Below are positions 36,116-47,690 of a stretch of DNA of 64,000 nucleotides, piece by piece. The first letter of the stretch is position 1; each line of letters begins with the position of its first letter. Position numbers and translations under genes: made by a program. The stretch is from NCBI GenBank assembly GCA_038503065.1, contig JBCAMK010000007.1, positions 496,001 to 560,000 of the forward strand, given 5' to 3'. The stretch is from Paragyromitra xinjiangensis. Lineage: Eukaryota > Ascomycota > Pezizomycetes > Pezizales > Discinaceae. The notes beneath the pieces are model-generated. The model saw only the letters and a program-made list of their open reading frames with translations, was not told the DNA's origin and did no database searches.

Positions 36116-36922
36116 ATGTGCGACGACCTAATAGCCCACCACCACCGCATCTCCTCCCCCTCCCATATCCCCCTCTCCAACGGCCCCACCTGGTTCACAA
36201 CCCAAAGCTACACCGACCGCTCTTTAAACCGAACTTGGCTCTTCCTCTCCGTCGGATCGATCGGTCAAATCAACTTTCCAAAATTCTTCGAAATCAACCC
36301 TAAATGGAGCATATACTCATTCGACAAACGGATCCTCCGACTATTCTCGCAATGCGATAGAGCAGAAATGGTGTACGAGATGCGACTATCAAACCCGCGA
36401 GAGAACACCACAGCAGACTCAGCACGATGGCTCAACAATCTAAAAGTAGTTGAAGACGGCGCATGGTTCCGCCAGCAGTATCCTGAGAAGGCGACGCTGG
36501 TTGCTGAGGAGGACGTGTTGAGTATTATCGACCCTGCATCAGGGACTCGACTGGGGTTTATCACGTTCCTGGGAGACTTGACGAGGCTGCTGGTATCGGA
36601 TATCACGGTGGCTGAGGGTTACCATCATTCGTACCGTGGGAAGGAGATTGAGAGAAGGTTGTTGATGACGGTTATCCGGATTGCGGAGCAGTCTGGATTG
36701 AAGGTTTGGATAACGACTCGGGCGGAGGATACGGAGAATTTGGGTATCTATTTTGAGATGGGGTTTGTGATTAATAGGACCATGTGGGTTTTGGAAAAGA
36801 ATGGCGTGGGGAAGACTGAGAAGGAATCAACGTGGAAGTTGGGGAACTGGGAAGGCGGGATGGTGGGGTGGAAGGAGCAGTGGGCTGCTGCGCTAGATAG
36901 AATCATGGCTGGGCAGGCGTGA
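36116..36922 (+). CDS. GNAT-fold acetyltransferase-like protein
   Basis: Single-exon gene of 268 residues with ATG at 36116. The C-terminal half resembles an N-acetyltransferase: LLVSDITVAEGYHHSYRGKE (beta4 and a loop in the place of the Q/RxxGxG/A acetyl-CoA loop), then a long helix (IERRLLMTVIRIAEQSG) and NLGIYFEMGFVI, the typical GNAT ending. The acetyl-CoA loop is not canonical (HHSYRGKE), so activity is uncertain. The N-terminal half is not recognised. Third codon positions change abruptly, from almost all C in the first third to G/T after about 36480. It is convergent with the MFS gene (139-bp gap). Substrate unknown. Confidence 0.65.
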   Translation: MCDDLIAHHHRISSPSHIPLSNGPTWFTTQSYTDRSLNRTWLFLSVGSIGQINFPKFFEINPKWSIYSFDKRILRLFSQCDRAEMVYEMRLSNPRENTTADSARWLNNLKVVEDGAWFRQQYPEKATLVAEEDVLSIIDPASGTRLGFITFLGDLTRLLVSDITVAEGYHHSYRGKEIERRLLMTVIRIAEQSGLKVWITTRAEDTENLGIYFEMGFVINRTMWVLEKNGVGKTEKESTWKLGNWEGGMVGWKEQWAAALDRIMAGQA

Positions 36923-37060
36923 ATAGTTGCCAATAACAGTTATACTTAGATGTAGGGTTAGGAATACTTATTAAGTACCGTTCTTGAGATTACCTTGACG
37001 GTAATTGTGGGGTCGAAATATATAATAGATACAAAAATGATATTCATTTGAACTCATGCC

Positions 37061-38766
37061 TCACGCAGTAGGCCTCTTCATCCTTGGAAGAAGTAGCCAC
37101 AAAACCACCATCCCAGCCAACAATCCAACCAACATTGGCTGCAACACCTTAACCCCCGCTTTCGCAGCAATCGCTCCAGTCATGAACGGAAAAGCAGCAG
37201 AGCCAGCCTGTCCCATAGTCGCCGAGAATCCTACACCAATCATTAGCAAAACCATCAATAAAGGGCTCAAAGAACTCACCTATCGCAGCCACATGCAACT
37301 CCCTTGGTAACAGCTTAGTCGCTACCGAAATCCCCTAAACCAAGTATCAGCACCCCAACCCATCATTCACATCTATCACGGATCAGACTTACCGTAGGAA
37401 ACAAAGGACCCAAGAAGAATCCCAAAAAACTAATCATAACAGCATTCGTAATGATATTCGGCACGAACCAAAATATCAGCTGTACGATAAGAGAGAGGAT
37501 GACATAAAGCATCACCATCCGTCTCTCGCCAAACCGGTGCGTGATATCAGCCAAGAATATCCTCCCAAGAGTCAAACCACCCCAAAACCCAGACGCTACA
37601 TAACCAACTTGAGAAGCCTTCCCTCCGCGAACCCGGACAAGGAACTCAACGACCCAACCTAGAAACCCACAACTCCGAGATCAACCCCACCATCTCCAAC
37701 GATCATGACGTAACAGAATGCACTTACCACCAGCAGTCACCTCCGTCCCAACATACAAGAAAAAGAACAAACTCAACGTAACAACCGTCCTCTGAGACAA
37801 CGCCTTCTTCAAATCCCGACTCGCAGATTCCTTCGCCGAACTCGTCCCCTTAAGGTCCTTCCGGAAAGCCCAATTCAATATAGCAAAGTTTGCCACCGCC
37901 AGCCCAAGGGCAACTACATAGAAATAGTGCCAGTACGGGGTTTTGGACGCTATAAGGGTGGCTATGAGAGGTGATACGAGGGCACCTGCGCCATATATAG
38001 AGTGAAGCAGCCCCAGCCAGCGATGAGCGTTGTTGACGTTTGCTACAAAGACGTTTGCTTGGGCATCTTGGTAGGCCATGCCTAGGCCGCAGATAAAGAA
38101 TGCAAAGACGAAAAGCGGGTATGGTGGTTTCTAAGGATAAGGTTGGATTATATCAGCATATCGTAGAAAGTCCTGTTCAGACGAGATTGCGTGAATACCC
38201 AGAACATAAGACAATACGCTATCATCTGCAAGAAAGACCCAAAGACAAAAACACCCCCCATACCAATTCGCGCTGTAAGATGCACATTAGTGAAAGCTGC
38301 GACAAGCCAGCCAGCGAAGTTCGTCAAGTATCTAAACAACAAATCAGTACCTATCATCCAGTATAGCTTAACTCGACAAATCATCCACTAACACTAGCGC
38401 TACGAAAAGAAGCCCAATATTATACGCAGGCTCCAAATACGGTATCAACGCCCCAGTACTAGCATCACTCAGTCCCGCGAGGAATAAAGCAAAATTGGCA
38501 CTGAAGAGCTTCCCCTTGACTTCCGAAACATTAGGTCTCTCAAAAACCGTAGCTCCTTCAGGCGGTTGATCTACGGGCGAGTTCTCTTCATCAACACCCA
38601 ACTCCTGAGCTGAAAGCGAACGGCTAGCACCCGCAAATTGGGAATTCGGATCTTGGATTCGAATTGATGGATGTTTCTGTTTAGAGGAATTCGAAGGCAT
38701 CCGTTCTTCGAGCTCTACGGAGTATGATGTTGCAGCTGGCGCCGATGTGACAGTGTGAGATGCCAT
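37061..38766 (-). CDS. MFS transporter, Bsc6-like
   Basis: Major facilitator superfamily permease; substrate unknown, sugar-like cargo is only a guess from distant relatives. Six exons: 38766-38393, 38331-38199, 38130-37728, 37658-37393, 37334-37280 and 37230-37061; phases agree throughout and give 466 residues. The first 90 or so residues are a polar cytoplasmic tail, followed by TM1 (FALFLAGLSDASTGALIPYL) and ten or eleven further membrane helices. The family signature FWGGLTLGRIFLADITHRFG sits between TM7 and TM9. I chose ATG 38766; the frame is open further upstream but without an ATG. All introns are 49-69 nt GT-AG. No residue is obviously missing. Confidence 0.87.
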
Positions 38767-39657
38767 CTTTGTTAGTTGACGGTATGCTGGCAGCTCTGGT
38801 ATTGCTTCTCTGGGGATTTTGGAGAAGAAATCACTGGAGAATGGATTTCTTTTCAATTACGTTGGAGTCATGGTAGTTGATGTTGCCATGCAGGCTGCGA
38901 GTGGAGATCGATGCCGCATCCCTAGCACCTTGTGCAATTTGGGGAAGCGGGGGTACTCGGGAAGGAGCACCATGCCAAGTGTGCTAGGGTTTCCCCCCGC
39001 TGATCGGAGGTTATTACCTATCGATATCAGCTATAAAATTATTCTGTTGATTCAACTTAACAGTGATCCATAGCTTACCTATGCAATGTGTTACAGCTTT
39101 TTACGGGCAGCAAATTCTGCAAGTTACTCACCAGAATCCGAGGTTAATAGGTGCGCTAAGCTAAATAATAGATAGCCAAGTTCAAGTTGAACTAATGATA
39201 CTACTCCACCGAGCTGAACCCGAAGTGTTATTTGACTAGGTAGGAGAATACTAGGCTTGCATGGCTGGCTCTAGTACAGGAAAACCCAGCCAAGAGCGGT
39301 TAGTATTCCATATTCCCCGGGAACTGGCAACCATCCAGAGCCTCGGGACACGTAAAATTCAAGCCCGGGAGTTTCAGCACCACTAACATGAACCGTGTCG
39401 GGAAATCCGGCACGAGAGCCGATGCCCCAGAAGCACGTGGGAGCTCAGGATTAAATAACTCGATTAAGAAGAGTGTCGAGAGGACTAGATACGAGATACG
39501 TATTGAAATCGTGAGAAATCGTGAGAACCATCATGGTGCTTACAAAAACATGCATACTGTGCTTCTATGTTCATACCATACTCCCGCTCAAAAAAAATAA
39601 ACAAAACAAATCCTCCCAAACCCAAAAATAAAAAGCAATAATCCTTCAAGATGCTCC
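38767..39657. other. Intergenic, nothing recognised
   Basis: Promoter side of the MFS gene and 3' side of the patatin gene. The small frame at 39388-39600 has no support. Confidence 0.4.
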
Positions 39658-41318
39658 TCATCGCTTTATCCTCGCGGCGATTTTCCGCAATTGCTCAAAG
39701 TGTCTTTGCACCTCTTCATCCTCAAGTTCGCTATCAGAATCAATTGGCAAATCGGGCAGCTCCCTGTTTAAATCAAACTATAGACGCCACTAAGTAAGCA
39801 TTCACGGCCAACACGGCTAAACGAATTAAGCTTACCTTAGATCCTCGTCTCGTGGCCCGAGAAATTGCAGCTAGTTTGGCCGCAGCAGTATGGTTTACCA
39901 TTTGGATGTCCGGCCGGCCTAAGTATGCCCGTGTGCCAGTCGAGATATCCGCTATCCTGCTCCACTCGTTTACGCCAAAGTCGGTAATCCCAGTTTCAAC
40001 GTTTAGTCGAACGTAATTTTCTTTCTTGACCCCTGTACGATGTAACCCTTCCAGAAGTTCCTGGTGAATATCTTCACAGTCCATCACCTTGGCGAGGTGC
40101 TTCTCTTTGGCCTCAACGAATTTTCCGAGCGGGGAAGCTGCGATGATGGCAGATGTTTCCTTCTTAGATTCCTCTTCGGGACCCTTTCCACTACCTAGAG
40201 AAATGAGAAGACCTACTTCTCTTCCAGGCCATTCATGAACTAACGCTTCTTCTAAGACCTGGGCAACTGGGCTGTATCTTCCACAACCCTCATCTAAAAA
40301 GTTGCTCTGTCCTATCTGGATAGCTTTGAAAGCTGGATATGTAGCGCATGTCGCTCGGCCAGCTTCCCAAATTGCACATTTTGCAGAAGGTGATATTCCA
40401 TGAGCGGAGTTATAAGTTCGAAGAAGTGCGGGTGATGTTGCGTCGTCTGAGCCTTTATATACTGCCGTCACAAACCTAGGGAGCAGGCACCCGTTAGCCT
40501 AAACCTTATCAACAAAAGCATGTTCGCATCCGTATACTCACGTTTTGCACCTCCTGAGACGGGGGTCAAAAAGGAGAGCGTTCTCATTCCCCCAAGAAGT
40601 CCCTGGTCTCCAACTATTCCGACTCCCTTGCGACGAGCCACCCCAAGAATCGAATGTGTTCGTTCTGCGAATTTGAGCTGATTGAGTCTTCGGATCGATA
40701 TACAAATTGACGGTGTCTTCTTCATCTCTTATCGTTGACTCCTTCACGATCTCCTTGATCACATCCTCTAGCCGAGATGCTTTGAAAAGTGTTTTCCGAT
40801 AGGGTAGTCCAGCTATTGTTTTATCGGTCTCAAAAACCTTCTTCGTCATCCTTATATAGATCTCTTTGCACGTTTCTAAATCAAGCCTCAATCTTCCTAT
40901 CAACAGGGCAATAAGCCTAGCGAGCCACAGCCATGATTAGATCGTAACTCAAAGAACACCTATGAGATCCAGCACCAAACATACCCACCAGTTCCAGTCC
41001 CTCCTATCAAATCGAAATGTTCGCACGGTTTCGGGATCTCTTCAAGACTGGGCGCTCTTCCGTGCATTTCGACAAACACCTTAAGCATAAGCTCCTGCAA
41101 AATCATAATCATGCTATACCCTCTAACTCCCCCACCATCTATAACCACGACCCATATCAGTAAAAAGCCCACCTAAGGATATCCCCTACAAAGGCTTGGA
41201 GCTATCGCTTACCGAGGGAGAGAAGCCGAAGCGGTGGCTGTCGCTGATTCATCTGCGTATACGTTCTACCCAACTGCACCGGCTCCCCCACAGGCGACTT
41301 GAGAGGGAAATCAGCCAT
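39658..41318 (-). CDS. Patatin-like phospholipase with altered nucleophile
   Basis: Patatin-fold protein; active members hydrolyse lipid acyl esters with a Ser-Asp dyad. Five exons: 41318-41213, 41138-40985, 40916-40542, 40475-39836 and 39777-39658; phases agree and give 464 residues. The oxyanion motif DGGGVRG (D36) is intact. The nucleophile elbow normally GxSxG reads GTGTGG (82-87), with Gly84 where Ser is expected; the base-level reading is unambiguous. The Asp region reads LDEGCGRY instead of the usual DGG/DGA. The rest (LIALLIGRLRL, then a C-terminal helical domain ending DEEVQRHFEQLRKIAARIKR) is well kept and open, so this is not an obvious pseudogene. It may be a lipid-binding or signalling pseudo-enzyme. 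Fungal patatin domains with Gly at this site have been seen in my recollection, so the change may be a subfamily trait. Confidence 0.85.
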
Positions 41319-44300
41319 GTTATTCCGAACGTGTTCAAAAGACGATGATGGATATTATATGTCTGCTATCAACCGATAGTTCTGGTCGTCGCCGAAAAAA
41401 AAAAAAAAAAGAAGCTATGTATTGGCTTCAACCAGATCGCTAACCAGGTGATTGGGTATATATTTAGTTTTCCCGCGTCTTACAACCGCCTGTTATGACC
41501 ACCTGCCCTGTTCGGTAGGTTCGCGCTACAAGCCGGCGAAGCGCCGTCGGAGCCCCAGGCCATCTCGGGATCTAGATCTTACCCGAGAGGTGGCTTTCGA
41601 TAGTGCGTCAGGGCTCTTACCTACCGGATACTGTCGCTCGTTACATGTAAAATGGTTCCCTGTTCAAGTCAGTGGTTGAACGGTACTTAATTACCCCCCC
41701 TGTGAGCATAGAACACTCTATGTAACTCAGAAGCGAAACAACGATTCTTGCGCAAATTGTTAGTGTCGGGATAATTGCAGCACGAGATCGACATGGATAT
41801 TTCCCCCTGTAGCACGACATATAGGTATGTTCATATGCTCCATTCTAGAGCCCGTGTTTATAAACATATTTGATATCGGCACGGTAGGTGGCTATGATAT
41901 CGATGACAAAGCGCATGTTGTATAACATTGCTCGATGTCCGTATAACTAGAAAGGGATGTCCACACCCCCTCAGAATTAACGATCATATCATAAGATCAA
42001 TTAAAACCCTTAAAATCAAACCGGATCAAGGCCACCAGCTTCCTGGTACCTTCCACTAGAGATACAACCTCTCTAAAAGTTACCAAAGAGGTTAGAAGGT
42101 TTCACACTATCGTAATGCATAATAGGGCCGTACAACAAAACAAGGCTGGAAAGGGGAGTGACAATTACTACAACTCGGAAATCAATCACTGTGGTGCGTA
42201 GGGCAGGTGGGGTATGTGTGAGAGTCACAAAAACATATTGTGAACTGCCTTGCTTGTGATTGCGCGAAGTCAGGACTTAGTACATTTGAGTACAACTTAT
42301 GTTAATCATGTAAAAAAACCTGTTTCCCTAGTTTCCTACCAATTTTCCTGATATCCTAGTGGCTAAAGGCTCAAGCCTCCTCTCCAGCATTCTTTTACTT
42401 CACTTATTTAGTCTAGAATATTTTCAACTGACATAATTCTCATATTATGAGATTATGAATCACACATACTCTTGACACCAATTTTGTACCAATACACTGC
42501 ACATCGTACTATAGTGTAATTCATTTGAGCCCACATAACAGCTGCAAGCTCCGGCTTAGCTTCAGCTGAGCCGTCGAACCACAGTAGCTAATACGGTGAA
42601 GCTACATGTATTTGAATTAGATAAAAGTGATGCATTATGCGCCCTAAATTACAATTATTACAAATACTTTGTAGCACAGCAACCTGCGGTTCTTAGAGAA
42701 AGGATATATGCTTTATCTCCCTTGAACTACCTTCTTTTCCCACCGAGCTTGGCTGCCCACAAGACTAATAACCTAGATCCTGAAAAGAATGATACTGCAG
42801 AGCTGCAGGGTGCTTATTCGATCAACGGTTGATTTCACTGCCCAAATACTGCCCAAGATGTCTGCTCAATGTTCCATGCTTAATATTATTCTGAATGCGC
42901 AATTGCTGATAGGGCAGTCCCCGCTTGTAGCTCCGACGACCTGAACCCCTACCATTGGATAACTCTTATCAGAAATGGCGCCATCTCCGGCAAGTCCCCT
43001 GGAGTCACTAGCGACTTAATGCCGCGGCCAACTGTAGGCTGAGCATGAGCGGCTTGAAATGCAGCATCGTTAAAAGAAACTTGGGAGTAGCCAGCTACCG
43101 CCTTAGTCGCACAAGAGGTAGCTCGGGATGTACAAGGCAACCTTATGGGGGCTCTAAAGATGTAATGCTCGATCCATGCAAGGCTAGATTTAAGCTTTAG
43201 GATGAGACTAGATCTTATGCCCTGCCTGTTATTGGTCCCAGGGAAGTTTGGTTATTATGACGCAAAGTTAAACCTCACCACGGTATTGCTTTTGTGAATA
43301 GCAGCTTTATATAGATATATCCTCAGCCTTCCATCTGATCACACACTTAGACGTTGTAATAAGCAGTAACGAGTCTTAGAATACGGATTTTTGTGGCCGT
43401 GTTGTATCAACTGGTTATAGCAACCCATCTAAGAAGGAGATCGAATATTGCCTTCAAGCAATGTGTGTCTGTGGGGTAGACATTTCACCTAAGCCGCATA
43501 CTTAATTCTACGTACTGACGGGTCCTAGAACCCCATTTTCTCGGTCTACACACCGAGCCTCGGCTCCAAGCATACCTAAAGTAGAAGTAATACACAATGT
43601 GCCTGACCGGGAATTGTTGTAATATGCTTTCGTGATGTTGTGAACTAGCACAAATTAGTACTTTATCACCAGCTGCGGTTCTTTTTGCTACTTACAACTT
43701 GTTTCTTCGACCCCATCTCTCGTTCAGTTCCCCTTCCGTCCTTCCCGTTCCCTCCTTTGACAGAAATTACTTCCCACGACCTTGAAATACCAGGCTGTTG
43801 TTTTTACAACGCCGTTGCCGACTGATAGTGAAAAGCACATGTATTATCGGGGCGGTCCAATCGATAAGTGACCCGACATTAGCCCTCAGCCCCGGAATAA
43901 CGGGAAATATCACCAACCACGGACCATGCACCGAAAAGTCCAAACGCGAGGTTAAAAAAACAAGGTTTATAGATATCCGGGATTGGGCAAAAACGGCTGC
44001 TGCTCCTACCCTAGTCAGCACGTTCCCGGTGAACGTCTTATGGTATGATTAGTTTGGAGGCGCAGCTGGGCTCCCGAGCAGATCAGGTACTGTATGCATG
44101 AAAGTCTTCTTTCGAGCTTGATATGATTAGAGTTATGTAGGGTGTGTTAACGAAACCTCTGACACCACCACCTATCGGTAACTGCTCGAGACCTTCCTTC
44201 CTCTCACTTCTACAAGCCTACTTCCATGAGATCATTTGATAAAAATATCAGTAAGTTTAGAATTACTTCAAGATTATCTACGTGGCAAGTTCATTTCCTG

Positions 44301-44738
44301 GAGTATTCTCGGCGAGTGCACAGCCGAATTCAAGTGCATGGGCGAATTAGGACGAACCTCCCTTTTTGTTGGAAGATCATTCCGAAGTCAGATCGCCCCA
44401 CACGTTGCTTGCTAACATACCCTGTCATTTTTAACCTCTCCTTACTAATCCCTCGTACTGCTAGATACGATAAAGCTAGCAACTTGAAAATTAAAATTTG
44501 CAGTAATTGGCATTGGTTACATTATTTGCTAATTAAGCTAGATATGTAGATCTTGTGTTTGCACAGTAAAGTACCACGGGTAATCAATTCCCTAGATGGT
44601 AGGTTGCTACGAGGATCAACTAATCAAATACACTAATTCAGACATAAGGGTCCCAGAGTTAGGAGATTGGTATATATATCAAGCAGACCCTCCACCGTTC
44701 ACAGAAAACCATTCAAGAAATTGGCTCCAACCGCAACC
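41319..44738. other. Gene-poor region
   Basis: About 3.4 kb of mostly AT-rich sequence with only small open frames. One possible protease-like relic (42949-43140) is listed separately. A short inverted pair GAGCCTCGGCTC lies near 43554. Nothing else recognised. Confidence 0.4.
42949..43140 (-). pseudogene. Possible relic of a papain-like peptidase
   Basis: A 63-codon minus-strand frame without a proper start includes SCATKAVAGYSQVSFNDAAF followed by QAAHAQPTVGRGIKS. This resembles the segment of C1A peptidases that runs C..K..VxGYxxVxxNDExAxxxAVAxQPVSVAI. Neither the catalytic Cys region upstream nor the His region downstream was found. The likeness is by eye over about 35 residues and could be chance. 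Confidence 0.25.
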
Positions 44739-46075
44739 ATGCTTACAACAATCCTTCTCGCTGTGCTTGCCGTGGGTTCGGTGAACGCTATCAAGAAACC
44801 CGTCAATCCAGGATACGATGTCGACAAGGTGAAGGCACAGATGCTCGTATTGGCGACTCACAGCTGGGAATGGGGTACCGCATCGGAAGCCCTTCTAGAG
44901 CTAGCAACCCCAGAACTCTCTGTTTTCGGTTCCAATCCATTCCCTATACCAAGTCATCCATCTTCACCCGCTTTAGACTATGCGCGACAGCACATATACT
45001 TGAACGGGTCGATCTTGGTTCCTGCTGATGGTAGGTTTTCATGGCGGACAATATCCTTGAAATTCTTAAAGTACTAAAAAGATACGTATTCAGGTGCAAT
45101 CGGAGACCCTGCATCACTCGGAGTTTCTGCTCTACTCATTGGAAAAACGGATAGAGCGTATGTAGACGCTGCTACAAGGCAGGTGGATTACATTTTCAAC
45201 GTCGCCCCTAGATGGCCCAACGGCGCGATAAGCCATAGGATTGAAGTAGCAGAACTATGGTATGTGATGATAACTACACTACTTGACTCATCCTATATCA
45301 TTCCCTTTTAGCAACAGAAACTCACAATATTTCCCAAAACAGGGCCGATTTCATCTACATGGCACCGCCTTTCCTTGCATACTACGGTGTCTTCATGAAC
45401 AACGAAACGATCCTCCGTGAATCCGTCCGACAAATCGGACTCTACCGAGAAGTCCTCAAGAAAGACACTGGAATATGGACGCACATTGTAGGACCAAACT
45501 CAGCCGATCCCGGATCTTGGTCAACTGGAAACGGATGGGCAGCCGCCGGTATCACAAGGGTGCTAGCAACAATCCTGAAAGCGCCAATTTCAAAGGGATG
45601 GACAACGGAAATTACTGAGCTGAAGACCTACGCCAAAGAAATTCTCGATGCAGCGATGACTATTGGTTTGGTAAGTGATATTTATACCTTCTTGAGCCTA
45701 CGGATTTTAGATAAATCAGTAACTAATACGAATTACCTGGTATATTAGAAAGAAAATGGTCTTCTCCGAAACTACGTCGACGACGCAAGCTGGTTTGGCG
45801 AAGTTTCTGGAACAAGTCTATTAGCAGCTACAGCATACCGTCTGCATGTCATTGACCCCGTCATGTTCGGCACGACGTACCGGGACTGGGCAGATGCAGG
45901 AAGAACAACTATCGCTGGTTGTGTCGATGTGAATGGGATCCTTGGCCCAGCAATCAATCCTTTGTGGTGGGGTGATAGGAACCCAGTTTACACCGGAAGT
46001 CCGGAGGGAAATTCTTTCGCAGTGATATTGGCTGCGGCATATAGAGACTGTGTGCAGGCTAAAAAATGCACCTAA
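44739..46075 (+). CDS. Secreted GH105-type unsaturated glucuronyl/galacturonyl hydrolase
   Basis: Removes unsaturated uronic acids left by pectate or rhamnogalacturonan lyases. Exons 44739-45030, 45094-45259, 45343-45670 and 45749-46075; phases agree and give 370 residues. There is a signal peptide MLTTILLAVLAVGSVNA. Six-hairpin family features are HSWEWGTASEALLEL, ISHRIEVAELWADFIYMAPP and GSWSTGNGWAAAGITRVL, the last holding the conserved GNGW. I took ATG 44739 because it begins the signal peptide; the frame is open upstream only with non-ATG codons. With the PL1 and GH28 genes 30 kb away it completes a plausible pectin-degradation set, though the three are not one cluster. GH88 is an alternative family. 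Confidence 0.88.
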
Positions 46076-46868
46076 AAACCTGTATGGGGATTTCGTTTAA
46101 TTTATCTACCACACGATGCTTCATGTTCCATCTCTTACAAAGTATCGAGATACATATAATACAAGAGCAAATAAATAAGAATTACATACTTATATATACT
46201 AAGCATATGGGTCTGACAATCCGAATATCTACTAGGTGCGAAATGAGCGGTACTTCATAGAAACCATAAATATTATAATCTCCTCAGCAAATAGCCAGAT
46301 ACTACTTTAAAGACAGTCGAGATAATCCCTGTTTTAAAGAAAACACTCGATGTTGTTGGTGCTAGGGTAATCTAAAGATCGCTAGTCAAGGCAAGTTCCA
46401 AATCTGGCAAATACATGTCTGAGAAGTGATTAATCACCTTTCCCCTTGACAAAGCTAACCACTAGAACACAGAAGAGGATTCCACTGCAGTACATTTCCT
46501 AGCCAAAGCGCAAAAGGACGCCACAAGCTGAAAGGGCGCATAAAATTAAATCATAAAACCTATAGAAAACGCACCAGCCAACTGCAGGTGAAGTTTACAA
46601 GGCCTACGCCCAAGAAAGCCATTTGCCCAAAACCCCCCAGCCAAGGTAATCCAGAACAAGAACTTCCACTCCAATACAATACTTGAATCCCCTGCCATTA
46701 ACCTCAAGTATGCGCGATTGCTAAGAGTTATACAAGTTAAAACAAACATAAGTCATAACCCTCCTCAAGTAACAAACTACAAATACAAAGACAAAAGACA
46801 AAATTGAACCTAGTTGACCATGATTTTCTTCACCAGACATGACCCACTCGAATTCACGCCACTAAATC
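46076..46868. other. Intergenic, convergent 3' ends
   Basis: Spacer between the GH105 gene and the converging CFEM-like gene. AT-rich; no coding evidence. Confidence 0.45.
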
Positions 46869-47690
46869 TCAAGCCTTCTTACTCCAAAACATCATCCTCT
46901 CTCCAAGAGTCTTCTTTGGAGCAAATTGATCTCTGACCCTCGCTTCCCAACTTTCTTGTCTTACGCTGGTCACTGGAGGGATAACGTTCTCAGGATCAGG
47001 GGGCACCCCCGCCGATGAAAGATTATGTCTTGAACCGTCCGGTCCAAATACCGACGTGTAGGGCGCAATATCTTCCATGTAAGCTTGCGATCGAGGTCGT
47101 CGCCGTATCAATTGTCGTTTACACCATTTCCGCAGCGGGATAGCGACAGCGTAACAAATAATTGGGACAGTAACGACGAGGAATGCAAGGACGAAGAAAG
47201 CGTAATTTCTCTTCCACCTATTATTATACTCAAACATCAGCTCCACCGTTGCAAAATGGAAGGGATTATTTTACCACTCTCGAACTTTGGTAGCTTGGGC
47301 CTCAGCAATCTGTGTCGAATTGGTCGCCACATAATTAGGATTTATATTGCCTATGGTCGTTGTATTGCTCCCAGCTGTTGAATTGGAGATTTGATCATTC
47401 CCGCTGCCACCACAGGTTGCTTTCATCCAAGCGTCAACTCTTGCCTCCCCAGCTTTGTCCGTACAAGCTTCACCACATCCAACCCATCCACCCACCGTCC
47501 ATCCTAAGAACTTGCTTGCGCAGAAACACTTCACTTGCTCTGACCCCGGTGACGGACATTCATACTGCGCGTTGTAGAGTGCCGCACATCCGTACGCGCA
47601 TGTCGGCAGGCCCGTTGTTTCGTTAAAGACCAGGAGCTCCGCCTCAACAAGAGTCGTTGCGAATAGAAGCAGAAACAGGAGTAGTCTCAT
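46869..47690 (-). CDS. CFEM-like Cys-rich single-TM protein
   Basis: Exon 1 (47690-47275) and exon 2 (47217-46869) join in phase 2 through a 57-nt intron to give 254 residues. A signal peptide (MRLLLFLLLFATTLVEA) leads into a domain with eight cysteines in the order C-x3-C, C, CxC, C, C, C, as in CFEM domains of fungal surface proteins, though the spacing is not a perfect match. A Ser/Thr/Asn-rich stalk with several NxS/T sites follows, then one TM helix (FFVLAFLVVTVPIICYAVAI) and a basic cytoplasmic tail. It is predicted to be a type I plasma-membrane protein; adhesion, sensing or haem/iron roles are possible from the family but not shown here. Confidence 0.7.

Noticed and set aside
44226..44549. 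107-codon plus-strand frame before the GH105 gene
   Set aside because: Arg/Ile/Lys-rich translation of AT-rich DNA; no domain.
12000..46075. A single pectin-utilisation gene cluster
   Set aside because: PL1, GH28 and GH105 are separated by many unrelated genes, so co-location within 34 kb is not enough to call a cluster.
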